Below the pieces are notes generated by a model. The model searched no databases. It saw nothing but the letters and a program-made list of their open reading frames with translations, and was not told the DNA's origin. Position numbers and translations under genes: made by a program. From JAWVZY01 sp033721955 (GTDB lineage Bacteria > Patescibacteriota > Minisyncoccia > Spechtbacterales > 2-12-FULL-38-22), in assembly GCA_033721955.1 (NCBI GenBank), contig JAWVZY010000022.1:1-11927 (forward strand): a DNA stretch of 11,927 bases. The letters are read 5' to 3'. Positions 1 to 6,600 of the stretch are shown here, one piece after another (positions within the stretch are counted from its first letter, which is position 1; each line of letters opens with the position of its first letter).

Positions 1-288
1 GCAAGACAGGTTGGTCCCTATCTTCCGTGGGCGCTTGAGCTTTGAGGGGGCTCGCTCCTAGTACGAGAGGACCGGAGTGAACGAAACCTCTGGTGTACCA
101 GTTGTCGTGCCAACGGCACAGCTGGGTAGCTATGTTCGGAAGGGATAAGTGCTGAAAGCATATAAGCACGAAGCCCGCCCCAAGATTAGAGCTCTCAAAC
201 CCCTGCTAGACGAGCAGGTTGATAGGCCGCAAGTGTAAGTGCAGAGATGCATTGAGCTGAGCGGTACTAATGGTTATACCCTTTAGCC
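1..288 (+). rRNA. rrl: 23S ribosomal RNA, 3' end (partial)
   Basis: This is the last part of domain V and domain VI of large-subunit rRNA, truncated by the window start. The sarcin-ricin loop (AGTACGAGAGGACCGG) is at 60-75, followed by typical conserved blocks such as GATAAGTGCTGAAAGCAT (near 144-161), TTGATAGGCCG and GCGGTACTAAT near the 3' end. Aligned by eye with E. coli, the stretch between the GAGCTCTC block and TTGATAGG is about 20 nt shorter, so the small H98 region appears to be missing. The 3' boundary is estimated: about 15-20 nt after the last conserved ACTAAT. The final strand GGTTATACCCTTT (272-284) should pair with the 5' end of 23S outside the window. No intron or insertion is visible in this part. 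Confidence 0.97.
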
Positions 289-325
289 ACAGGGCTAAAG
301 GGGAAATACGGTTTGAGATATAACC
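272..325 (+). other. Hairpin overlapping the 23S 3' end (possible processing or competing stem)
   Basis: CCCTTTAGCC (279-288) is perfectly complementary to GGCTAAAGGG (293-302) around a 4-nt loop. The stem resumes after a 16-nt bulge, where GGTTATA (272-278) matches TATAACC (319-325). The upstream strand is the strand expected to pair with the 5' end of mature 23S, so the downstream strand looks like a local mimic of that 5' end. No T-run follows, so it is not a simple terminator. A role in rRNA processing is inference only. Confidence 0.6.
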
Positions 326-372
326 GCGGAATTACATGGTTTTCTTTAACAAAAATATATTTTATAAAAAAA

Positions 373-437
373 CAGATATAAGCAAAGCTTGTTATCTGCG
401 TCGTTCGAGAAAAAGAAAGTAATCTTTCTTTTTGCTC
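373..437 (+). other. Two tandem hairpins in the 23S-5S spacer
   Basis: The first hairpin (373-398) pairs CAGATA with TATCTG and AAGC with GCTT around an AAA loop. The second (407-437) pairs GAGAAAAAGAAAG (407-419) with CTTTCTTTTTGCTC (424-437), with one bulged G and a TAAT loop. Both lie in the spacer before the 5S-like element. They may be RNase III or other processing stems of the rRNA precursor. No gene or tRNA is visible at 303-450. Confidence 0.5.
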
Positions 438-450
438 ACTATCCTCAATA

Positions 451-618
451 ATAAGGTGATTATACTGGAGGTGCTTCACCTCTTTTGCGCTTTGCGCAAA
501 AGCCGGGGAATTTTTTAACAGCAATCAAAGTATTGCCTAAAATTCCCGCGAAAGCCAAGACATTGGCTTTCGCCCCATTCCGACCACAGAAGTGAAATCC
601 TGATCGCCACTATTTTTT
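451..618 (+). pseudogene. Degenerate 5S rRNA-like copy interrupted by a three-hairpin block
   Basis: Positions 451-481 align with 631-661 of the intact 5S gene at a constant offset of 180 nt, with 27 of 31 bases identical. After a 92-nt insert, positions 574-600 are identical over all 27 bases to 665-691 of the intact gene (loop C and the 3' strand of helix III). The arm carrying helices IV and V is absent. GGTGATTA (455-462) can still pair with TGATCGCC (601-608), including two G-U pairs, giving a rebuilt closing helix. A run of six T (613-618) follows closely, as at the end of a terminated RNA. It cannot be a normal 5S. It may be a decayed duplicate or a 5S-derived small RNA; the sequence alone does not decide this. 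Confidence 0.7.
482..573 (+). other. Three consecutive perfect hairpins inserted in the 5S-like copy
   Basis: The insert is almost wholly paired. Hairpin one (482-502) is CTTTTGCGC / GCGCAAAAG with a TTT loop. Hairpin two (506-547) has outer stem GGGAATTTT / AAAATTCCC and inner stem GCAAT / ATTGC. Hairpin three (548-573) is GCGAAAGCCAA / TTGGCTTTCGC, 11 bp with a GACA loop. Together they fill the gap between the two 5S-matching blocks, where the intact gene has only 3 nt (662-664). Hairpins one and three share GCG-A(n)-GCC-like arms (494-504 and 548-556), so an alternative fold is possible. No open reading frame or target-site duplication was recognised. Confidence 0.75.
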
Positions 619-629
619 AAAAACATAAG

Positions 630-744
630 TATAAGGGGATTATACTGATGGTGCTCCACCTGTTCCCATTCCGACCACAGAAGTGAAATCCGTCGAGGCC
701 GATGTTACTGACTATTCGTCGGGAAAGTAGGTCGTCCCCTTATA
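630..744 (+). rRNA. rrf: 5S ribosomal RNA
   Basis: This is a canonical bacterial 5S rRNA of about 115 nt. The closing helix I pairs ATAAGGGGA (631-639) with TCCCCTTAT (735-743) and extends outward through AAGT / ACTT for about 13 bp. The conserved loop C and helix III block CCCATTCCGACCACAGAAGTG starts at 665, and the GCCGATG...GTAGG arm (helices IV-V) is complete. It lies about 340 nt downstream of 23S, in the usual rrl-rrf order. Exact ends are uncertain by a few bases. Six T at 751-756 follow the extended helix I. Confidence 0.95.
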
Positions 745-760
745 CTTGTGTTTTTTACTT

Positions 761-786
761 AAAGACCTCGCTTAGGCGAGGTCTTT
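761..786 (+). terminator. Probable terminator of the rRNA operon
   Basis: AAAGACCTCGC (761-771) and GCGAGGTCTTT (776-786) form a perfect 11-bp stem around TTAG. Only three T end the stem, but a T6 run lies just upstream (751-756) after 5S helix I, so the two together could end rRNA transcription. Its position between 5S and the next coding gene supports this role. The short T-tract keeps confidence moderate. Confidence 0.65.
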
Positions 787-808
787 ATGCTAATATGATA
801 AGTGAATT

Positions 809-1684
809 ATGAGGTCTACAAAACGGCTTATCATTTTAGGAATAACCGCTTTATTTTTAGGCGTGGGCATTGCCGGTGGCGTTTTTATTATGGGAAAGTT
901 TTTTCCATCTGACCCTGAACCAGAGCCTGAGCCTGAGCCACCACCTTACCAAACTCCTCAGGAACCTGATCTTGAAAGTTTAGAGGTTGTAGATATATAT
1001 TATTTCAGTAAAACTGACGGCAGGGTAGATATTGCCCTGCAAGTTAGGAATCCAAACTCTAATCATGGGGCTGAAGAAATGAATTACACGCTTTCATTTA
1101 TGAAAGGCGGCAAAGCAATAAAAGAATTTGATGATTCTTCATATATACTTCCGGGAGAAGAGAAGTATATAGTTTTGCTAAACCAAGATTCGGGTGGAAG
1201 TTTCGATAATATAAAAATGGATATCAATTCTGTCGCCTGGCAGGAGCTGAGCGAATTTTTTACCTTGGATTTGGACGTATTTGATATCCGCCTTGAACGG
1301 CTCCCTTCTGAAAATACCTTTTACGCGCGCCTTAGAGCTTTTGTGAAAAATAACTCTATTTTCGGCCTTACAGATATAAGGGTTGCCGGCTTATTATTTG
1401 ATGCCTCAGGCGAACTTATTGCAGTGGGCAGAACTTCAATTCAGACAGTGCTTGAGGGCGAAATGAGAGAAGTGGAGATGTTCTGGCCGAATCAGGTACC
1501 TCTTGATGAGGTGGCAACGACAGAGGTAAGGGCCTATTCAAATGTCTTAAAAAATGATAACTTTGTACGTGAGTATGGTGTTGAAGAAACACCCACACCT
1601 CCTTCCCGCAGGAGGGATGATTCAAGGAATTACTTCCAATTGCCTGAGGCATTTGACAATTGGGGTGGCTGGAGTCCATTTTAA
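809..1684 (+). CDS. Membrane-anchored extracytoplasmic protein with two beta-rich domains, unknown function
   Basis: The product is 291 aa and I do not recognise a named gene. A short basic start (MRSTKR) precedes one hydrophobic segment (about 7-29) that should act as an uncleaved signal anchor. A proline-glutamate linker (PEPEPEPEPPP, about 36-46) follows. The rest should lie outside the membrane. Residues about 58-125 contain an NPN motif and beta-strand pattern like LEA2-type domains. Residues about 155-245 (ARLRAFVKNNS...LFDASGELIAVG) resemble the FxLYD class of small beta-sandwich domains. These domain matches are by eye. The tail (260-291) is rich in proline, arginine and aromatics. 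The ATG has no visible SD sequence. The stop lies 5 nt before rodA, so the two are probably co-transcribed, suggesting a cell-envelope role beside RodA (inference). Confidence 0.85.
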   Translation: MRSTKRLIILGITALFLGVGIAGGVFIMGKFFPSDPEPEPEPEPPPYQTPQEPDLESLEVVDIYYFSKTDGRVDIALQVRNPNSNHGAEEMNYTLSFMKGGKAIKEFDDSSYILPGEEKYIVLLNQDSGGSFDNIKMDINSVAWQELSEFFTLDLDVFDIRLERLPSENTFYARLRAFVKNNSIFGLTDIRVAGLLFDASGELIAVGRTSIQTVLEGEMREVEMFWPNQVPLDEVATTEVRAYSNVLKNDNFVREYGVEETPTPPSRRRDDSRNYFQLPEAFDNWGGWSPF

Positions 1685-1689
1685 TAAAT

Positions 1690-2805
1690 ATGAGTTTTAC
1701 AAATAAAAAAATTTTTCAAGGTTATGATTGGATGCTGCTCGCAGCATCCATTTCTCTGGCTGTTATAGGCCTGATATCTTTATTTAGTGTTACACGACCC
1801 GGCTTAACTAATTTTTATAAGCAAATAATCTGGCTTGTTTTGGGTATTGGCGTTTTTTTCTTCTTTGCCTCCATTGATTATCGCTTGCTTCGTGTTCATT
1901 TTTCACCTGTTTTGTTTTTATACTTTTTGGGTTTACTTGGCTTGGTAATTGTATATTTTGCAGGAAGTCAGATTAGGGGCGCGCGTTCCTGGATATCGGT
2001 GGGGCCTTTTAATATAGAGCCGGTTGAGGCATTAAAGCTTATACTTATATTTATATTGGCAAAATATTTTTCAAGGCGCCATGTGGAGATGTACAGATTT
2101 AAAAATATTGTAATATCCGGTATTTATGTGCTTTTGCCCGCCTCGCTTGTCTTGCTTCAGCCTGATTTTGGCTCCTTTGCCATACTTGGCGCTATCTGGG
2201 TGGGTATTATGATAGTTGCAGGCATTAAAATAAAACACTTGGCTGTGCTTGGGCTTATAGCAGCCATCCTTTTTACATTTGCATGGTCGTTTTTCCTCCA
2301 GCCATATCAAAAAGACAGGATAAATACCTTTTTTGATCCGACAAGCGATCCTCATGGTGCAGGTTATAACGCCATACAAGCTCAAATTGCGGTGGGCTCG
2401 GGAGGAATTTGGGGCAAGGGCTTTGCTCAAGGCACTCAGGCTCAGCTTGGATTTTTGCCCGAAGCCCATACCGACTTTATTTTCGCATCTACAGTTGAGG
2501 AATTCGGCGCTGTAACTGCCATAGCTATAATCCTTTTATATGGAGTTTTATTTTGGCGTTTAATGTATATATCAAAATACGCTAGCGATAATTTTGCACG
2601 CCTAACTATAATAGGTATATCAGTAATGATTATATCTCAGTTGTTTTTCAATATCGCAATGACATTGGGGTTAATGCCTATTACAGGACTGCCGCTTCCA
2701 TTTATAAGTTATGGAGGCAGTAGTTTAATAACTTTATTTTTGGCAATTGGGGTGGCCGAAAGCATTTATCGACATAGTACCCTAAGAAGCATAGGAACAG
2801 AGTAG
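1690..2805 (+). CDS. rodA: SEDS peptidoglycan glycosyltransferase RodA
   Basis: RodA polymerises lipid II glycan strands during cell elongation, working in the membrane with a class B penicillin-binding protein. The product is 371 aa, almost exactly the family length (E. coli RodA has 370), with about ten hydrophobic segments throughout. Family signatures are clear: GARSW (98-102, the Trp being W101), GAGYNAIQAQIAVGSGG, the RodA-type GKGFAQGTQAQLGFLPEAHTDFIF and the C-terminal GLPLPFISYGGSS. The catalytic-type Asp in HTDFIF is D262. The GTQAQLGFLPE wording favours RodA over FtsW. The usual QPSE motif reads EPVE here. ATG at 1690 is chosen over an upstream TTG at 1660, because that longer form would overlap the previous gene. 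No SD is seen, so translational coupling across the 5-nt gap is likely. No partner transpeptidase gene is in the window. Confidence 0.95.
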   Translation: MSFTNKKIFQGYDWMLLAASISLAVIGLISLFSVTRPGLTNFYKQIIWLVLGIGVFFFFASIDYRLLRVHFSPVLFLYFLGLLGLVIVYFAGSQIRGARSWISVGPFNIEPVEALKLILIFILAKYFSRRHVEMYRFKNIVISGIYVLLPASLVLLQPDFGSFAILGAIWVGIMIVAGIKIKHLAVLGLIAAILFTFAWSFFLQPYQKDRINTFFDPTSDPHGAGYNAIQAQIAVGSGGIWGKGFAQGTQAQLGFLPEAHTDFIFASTVEEFGAVTAIAIILLYGVLFWRLMYISKYASDNFARLTIIGISVMIISQLFFNIAMTLGLMPITGLPLPFISYGGSSLITLFLAIGVAESIYRHSTLRSIGTE

Positions 2806-2811
2806 CGGCAA

Positions 2812-2934
2812 GAGATTTATCTTTGCCCGTATTTCTGCGTTGGGCTCTGCGCTGCTCATTTCATTTAGCATCTAAACTAAACTCCATTGCGCTCCTCGAG
2901 CCCGCCTTGAACTACGGGCAAATCTGGAAATCTC
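2812..2934. repeat. Long branched inverted repeat downstream of rodA
   Basis: Nested complementary arms span 123 nt. They are GAGATTT / AAATCTC (2812-2818 with 2928-2934), TTTGCCCGTA / TACGGGCAAA (2822-2831 with 2913-2922), GGGCTC / GAGCCC (2842-2847 with 2898-2903) and GCGC / GCGC (2849-2852 with 2889-2892), with a small inner hairpin TTTAG-CAT-CTAAA (2864-2876). No T-run follows, so it is not a plain intrinsic terminator. It may be a non-autonomous repeat of the MITE or REP kind, or a structured 3' UTR RNA. No target-site duplication is obvious. Another short hairpin (CGCCC-TTCAT-GGGCG, 2942-2956) follows. Confidence 0.6.
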
Positions 2935-3024
2935 ACATTTACGCCCTTCATGGGCGCTTAGAACTGAAAGCAAATTTTAGAATTTCTTTAATATAAAAAT
3001 CGCTTAAATTTTGAAAAGCCGTAC

Positions 3025-3045
3025 CGCCTCCAGGGGCGATTTTTT
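3025..3045 (+). terminator. Intrinsic terminator for the upstream rodA unit
   Basis: CGCCT (3025-3029) pairs with GGGCG (3034-3038) around CAGG, and a run of six T begins right after at 3040. A wider pairing of AAAAATCGC (2995-3003) with GCGATTTTT (3036-3044) is also possible. It sits about 220 nt after the rodA stop and would end the 809-2805 transcription unit. Confidence 0.55.
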
Positions 3046-3078
3046 GATATAATAGGCATGTAGTTAGGACTAAAAGGT

Positions 3079-3112
3079 ATTAAGTAATAAATTACTTAAT
3101 TTATTACTTAAT
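3079..3112. repeat. Triplicated 10-mer, one inverted and two direct copies
   Basis: ATTACTTAAT occurs at 3091-3100 and 3103-3112, and its reverse complement ATTAAGTAAT at 3079-3088. Copies start every 12 nt. The first copy can pair with either of the other two, giving mutually exclusive hairpins, or the set could be a multi-copy operator for a dimeric DNA-binding protein. It lies about 45 nt upstream of the predicted -10 box of the small gene at 3227. Confidence 0.6.
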
Positions 3113-3136
3113 AAAAATTTTGCAGGAGTGTATAAG

Positions 3137-3164
3137 TTTAAAGAAAGGATTATAAATGTATAAT
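3137..3164 (+). promoter_or_regulatory. Possible promoter for the 74-aa gene
   Basis: A perfect TATAAT (3159-3164) is preceded by a weak -35-like TTTAAA (3137-3142) at 16-nt spacing. Transcription would start near 3171. The resulting leader could fold AGCTGG (3169-3174) with CCAGCT (3205-3210) just before the SD sequence. The terminator upstream (3025-3045) supports a separate transcription unit starting here. Confidence 0.5.
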
Positions 3165-3226
3165 GGGTAGCTGGCAGGAAAAATAATTCTGTGTTAATAT
3201 AGTTCCAGCTCTTGAAAGGAGAAGGC

Positions 3227-3451
3227 ATGGAAGATAAATATCAATATACAGTTAGAGAAGGCGATGTTGTGCAAATGCCCGGCGGTACGGTTGGGATTGT
3301 GACAAAGGTAGAATTTGATCTGGGTTGTGTATCGAAGGAAGTTCAAATTTTCCCCTTTACTAATTGGTTGCACAGGGTCATCCTTTCATTGTTTAAAAAG
3401 GCAATATTTTTTGATAACGAAATAAACAAGCTAAAGCTTGTAAGTAATTAG
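3227..3451 (+). CDS. Small protein of unknown function (74 aa)
   Basis: The chosen start is ATG 3227, because AGGAG (3217-3221) sits 5 nt upstream, the best SD in the window; an in-frame TTG at 3212 would leave the SD inside the gene. The product begins MEDKYQYTVREGDVVQMPGG. The first half (TVREGDVVQMPGGTVGIVTKVEF) has the look of a small SH3-like or KOW-like beta-barrel: a GD turn, a P-G-G turn and short alternating strands. The second half (VQIFPFTNWLHRVILSLFKKAIFFDNEINKLKLV) ends in strands and a short amphipathic helix. I do not recognise the family. It is a stand-alone gene between its own promoter region and a strong terminator, directly before the rpoB promoter. A nucleic-acid or ribosome-linked role is a guess from fold impression and location only. 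Confidence 0.75.
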   Translation: MEDKYQYTVREGDVVQMPGGTVGIVTKVEFDLGCVSKEVQIFPFTNWLHRVILSLFKKAIFFDNEINKLKLVSN

Positions 3452-3459
3452 CACCTCAT

Positions 3460-3481
3460 AAGCGCCTTAAGGCGCTTTTTT
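3460..3481 (+). terminator. Strong intrinsic terminator after the 74-aa gene
   Basis: AAGCGCC (3460-3466) pairs perfectly with GGCGCTT (3471-3477) around a TTAA loop, followed by T to 3481, a six-T run. It begins 9 nt after the stop codon and separates the small gene from the rpoBC promoter. Confidence 0.88.
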
Positions 3482-3494
3482 GTTTATATAACCC

Positions 3495-3522
3495 TTGACA
3501 ATATATGAGATACCTGTATTAT
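3495..3522 (+). promoter_or_regulatory. Sigma-70-type promoter of rpoB-rpoC
   Basis: A consensus -35 box TTGACA (3495-3500) is followed after 16 nt by TATTAT (3517-3522), one mismatch from TATAAT; overlapping TA-rich alternatives run to 3526. Transcription should start near 3529-3532. It lies between a strong terminator and the rpoB leader, as expected for the promoter of the polymerase genes. Confidence 0.8.
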
Positions 3523-3529
3523 ATATAGG

Positions 3530-3675
3530 TATGCCCATTAAATTGGGTTGTGTGGTTAAAGGACTCCGAATTAGAAGCAGATTCTGGGGTCTCTAAATTT
3601 CAATATTTTATTTTGGGGTTGGACAATCAAAAATAAAACTTAATAGTTAACTAAAAAAAGCTCCATTGAGGTGGA
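3530..3675 (+). promoter_or_regulatory. Structured 5' leader of rpoB
   Basis: The roughly 145-nt leader holds several possible hairpins. GACTCCGAAT (3562-3571) pairs with ATTCTGGGGTC (3581-3591) with one bulge. ATTTTGG (3610-3616) pairs with TCAAAAT (3627-3633). CTCCA (3661-3665) pairs with TGGAG (3672-3676). A perfect palindrome TAGTTAACTA lies at 3644-3653. No open reading frame is convincing. Such a leader could carry feedback control of polymerase synthesis, but no known leader motif is recognised. Confidence 0.5.
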
Positions 3676-3689
3676 GTGGCTACTTTTTT
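3661..3689 (+). promoter_or_regulatory. Hairpin and T-run over the rpoB start site
   Basis: The stem CTCCA / TGGAG encloses the likely SD (GAGGTG, 3668-3673) and its last base is the G of the GTG start at 3676. Six T follow at 3684-3689, and seven A precede at 3653-3659, which could extend the pairing. The shape recalls both a ribosome-blocking hairpin and a weak attenuator. The T-run lies inside the first codons if GTG 3676 is used. Confidence 0.45.
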
Positions 3690-6600
3690 GTCTATGAGCA
3701 CTAAAAAGAAAGTTTTCTCTCATCATACTTATAAAGAGGGGGACCTGCCTAATCTTTTGGCGGTCCAAAAAGAATCTTACAAATGGTTCTGGGAAAAAGG
3801 ACTCAGGACTCTTTTTGATGAAATTTCTCCTATAGTTGATTACACAGGCAATGACCTTGAGCTATATTTAGATAAGTACCGCCTGGAAGAGCCAAAATAT
3901 ACAGAAACAAGCGCCCGGAAACAAAACGCTTCCTATGAAGCGGCTCTTCGCGTGCTTGTTAAGTTGAAAAATAAAAAATCAGGAGAGATAAAAGAACAGG
4001 AAGTTTATCTTGGCGATTTTCCTTTAATGACAACCCGAGGCACTTTTATTTTAAATGGGGTAGAGCGTGTGATGATATCACAGCTTATTCGTTCTCCCGG
4101 AGTTGTATTTACATCAAACGTAACCCGCGGCAATCTTGTGTTTGGAGCTAAAGTTATCCCAAACCGAGGTGCGTGGCTTGAGTTTGAAACACACTATACA
4201 GGCGCTCTATATGCAAAAATAGATCGTAAGCGTAAAATTGCCGCCACAACATTGCTTCGTACATTTGGCATGGATGAGGCCGAAATAAAAAAGACATTTA
4301 AGAAGGTTATTAATAATTCTGAGGTGGATTATATAGCAAAGACGCTTGAGAACGATCCCGCAAAAGATCCTGACGAGGCATATTTGGAAATTTATAAAAG
4401 AGTTCGCCCCGGCGACCTTGCAACTGTAGATAACGCTAAGAATTTGCTTGATAACATGTTTTTCAATTTTGACAGATACGATCTTTCAAATGTGGGAAGG
4501 TGGAAGAGCAATCAGCGCCTTGCAGGCGCCATGGAAGAGCTGGGACTTAAGCCCAAGGAGGCAAAGGATACATCATTTGATCCTGATGAGCGTGTAATTA
4601 CAAAGGAAGATCTTTTGGCAACTCTGGCAGAGCTTATCCGCATGAATGAAGACCCCGACGCAACAGCAGATGATATTGATCACCTGGGGAATAGAAGGGT
4701 GCGCTCTATTGGAGAACTTTTAAGTAACCGCCTTCGCGTAGGATTAACCCGAATGGAGAGAATAGCAAAAGATAGAATGTCTACTTTGGATACAGATACA
4801 GTAACTCCCGTACAGCTTGTAAATGCCCGTCCTGTGGCTTCAATTGTGCGTGAATTCTTTACAACAGGGCAGTTATCCCAATTTATGGATAACACAAACC
4901 CATTGAGCGAGCTTGAGCATAAAAGGATACTTTCAGCTACAGGACCGGGAGGACTTACTCGCGAGAGAGCAGGTTTTGAGGTGCGAGACGTACAACCCTC
5001 TCACTATGGAAGAATTTGCCCCATTCAAACACCTGAGGGGCCTAATGTTGGAATTGTAACCCGGCTTGCAACATATGCCCGCATTAATGACCTTGGATTT
5101 TTAGAGACGCCGTATTTTATAGTTAAAAACGGTAAACTTACAAGAAAATTAGAATATTTAAACGCTCTGCAGGAAGAGAGGCATGTTATAGCATCTTCTG
5201 CTACAAATGTAGATAGCAATAATAATATTACAGACAAACAGGTAAGCGCCAGGATTAGGGGAGTCCCTACTTTTGTAGATAAAAAAGAAGTCCAATATAT
5301 GGACGTTTCTCCTCGTCAGTCAATTTCAGTAGCTACAGCGCTTATTCCTTTCCTTGAGCATGATGACGCTAACCGCGCGCTTATGGGATCTAATATGCAA
5401 AGACAGGCAGTACCATGTGTACGGCCTGATCCTCCGCTTGTGGGAACAGGACTTGAAGAAAAAGTAGCTAAGGATAGCGGGCTTGCAATTTATGCCGAAA
5501 AGGACGGCACAGTTGAAGAGGCAGACGGCAAGGTTATAAAAATGCGCTACAAGGGAGCTCCTAAGGGCAAAAAAGGAATTACAGAATATGAACTTAAGAA
5601 TTTTGTACACTCAAACCAATATACTGTTATCCATCAATCACCCAAGGTGTTGCCCGGAGACAAGGTCAAAAAGGGAGACCTTTTAGCTGATACCTCATCT
5701 GTTAAAGATGGCGTCCTTTCACTGGGTAAAAATATACTTGTTGCATTTGTTCCCTGGAGGGGAGGTAATTTTGAAGACGCTGTACTTATAAGCGAGAAAC
5801 TTGTTAAAGATGATACGCTTTCATCAATTCATATAGAGGATTTTTCAATTGATGTCCGCGAAACAAAACTTGGTCCTGAAATTACAACACCCGATATTCC
5901 AAATGTGGGCGAAGATAAATTGAAAGACCTGGATGAAGAGGGTGTAGTTCGAGTTGGAGCTGAGGTTGGACCCGGCGATATACTTGTAGGAAAAATTTCA
6001 CCAAAAGGTGAGGCAGATCTTACCAGTGAAGAGCGATTGCTTAGAGCTATTTTTGGCGAAAAGGCACGCGATGTAAAAGACACATCATTGCGCCTTCCTC
6101 ATGGTAAAAGAGGGCGTGTTGTAGGAGTGACCGTATTTTCAAGAGAAAAGGGAGATAAACTTCCCACAGGCGTTATAAAAACAGTTCAGGTAGAGATAGC
6201 TCAGTTAAGAAAGATAGAAGCAGGGGATAAGATAGCGGGACGCCACGGAAATAAAGGAGTAATATCAAGGGTTCTACCCGAAGAAGATATGCCTTTTATG
6301 CCCGATGGTACACCTGTTGATCTTGTAATTGATCCTCTTGGAGTGCCTTCCCGTATGAATATCGGGCAGATTCTTGAAACTCATCTTGGATGGGCCGCCA
6401 AAGAATTAAATTACAGGGCTGTAACACCTACATTTTCAGGTGCTACAGAAAAAGATATTAAAAAAGAGCTTAAAAAAGCAGGTCTACCTGAAAACGGTAA
6501 AATAACCTTAAGAGATGGAAGGACAGGTGAAGAGTTTGAACAGGCAGTAACTGTAGGATATATGTACATATTAAAACTTGTACACATGGTTGAAGATAAG

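Noticed and set aside
267..524. An 85-aa minus-strand frame over the 23S end and spacer
   Set aside because: It overlaps mature rRNA and the hairpin-rich spacer, and has no coding character.
303..628. A tRNA gene in the 23S-5S spacer
   Set aside because: No cloverleaf, T-loop GTTCRA motif or acceptor pairing was found. The hairpins do not fit a tRNA.
1660..1689. Upstream TTG start for rodA
   Set aside because: The extension overlaps the end of the preceding gene and is not needed for the first membrane segment. ATG 1690 gives the family length.
3011..3053. A TATAAT at 3048-3053 with TTGAAA at 3011-3016 as a promoter
   Set aside because: Spacing of 31 nt is too long, and the TATAAT falls directly after the terminator T-run, so it is likely chance.
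3079..3112. A CRISPR-like array
   Set aside because: Copies are only 10 nt, separated by 2 nt, and one is inverted, so there are no spacers.
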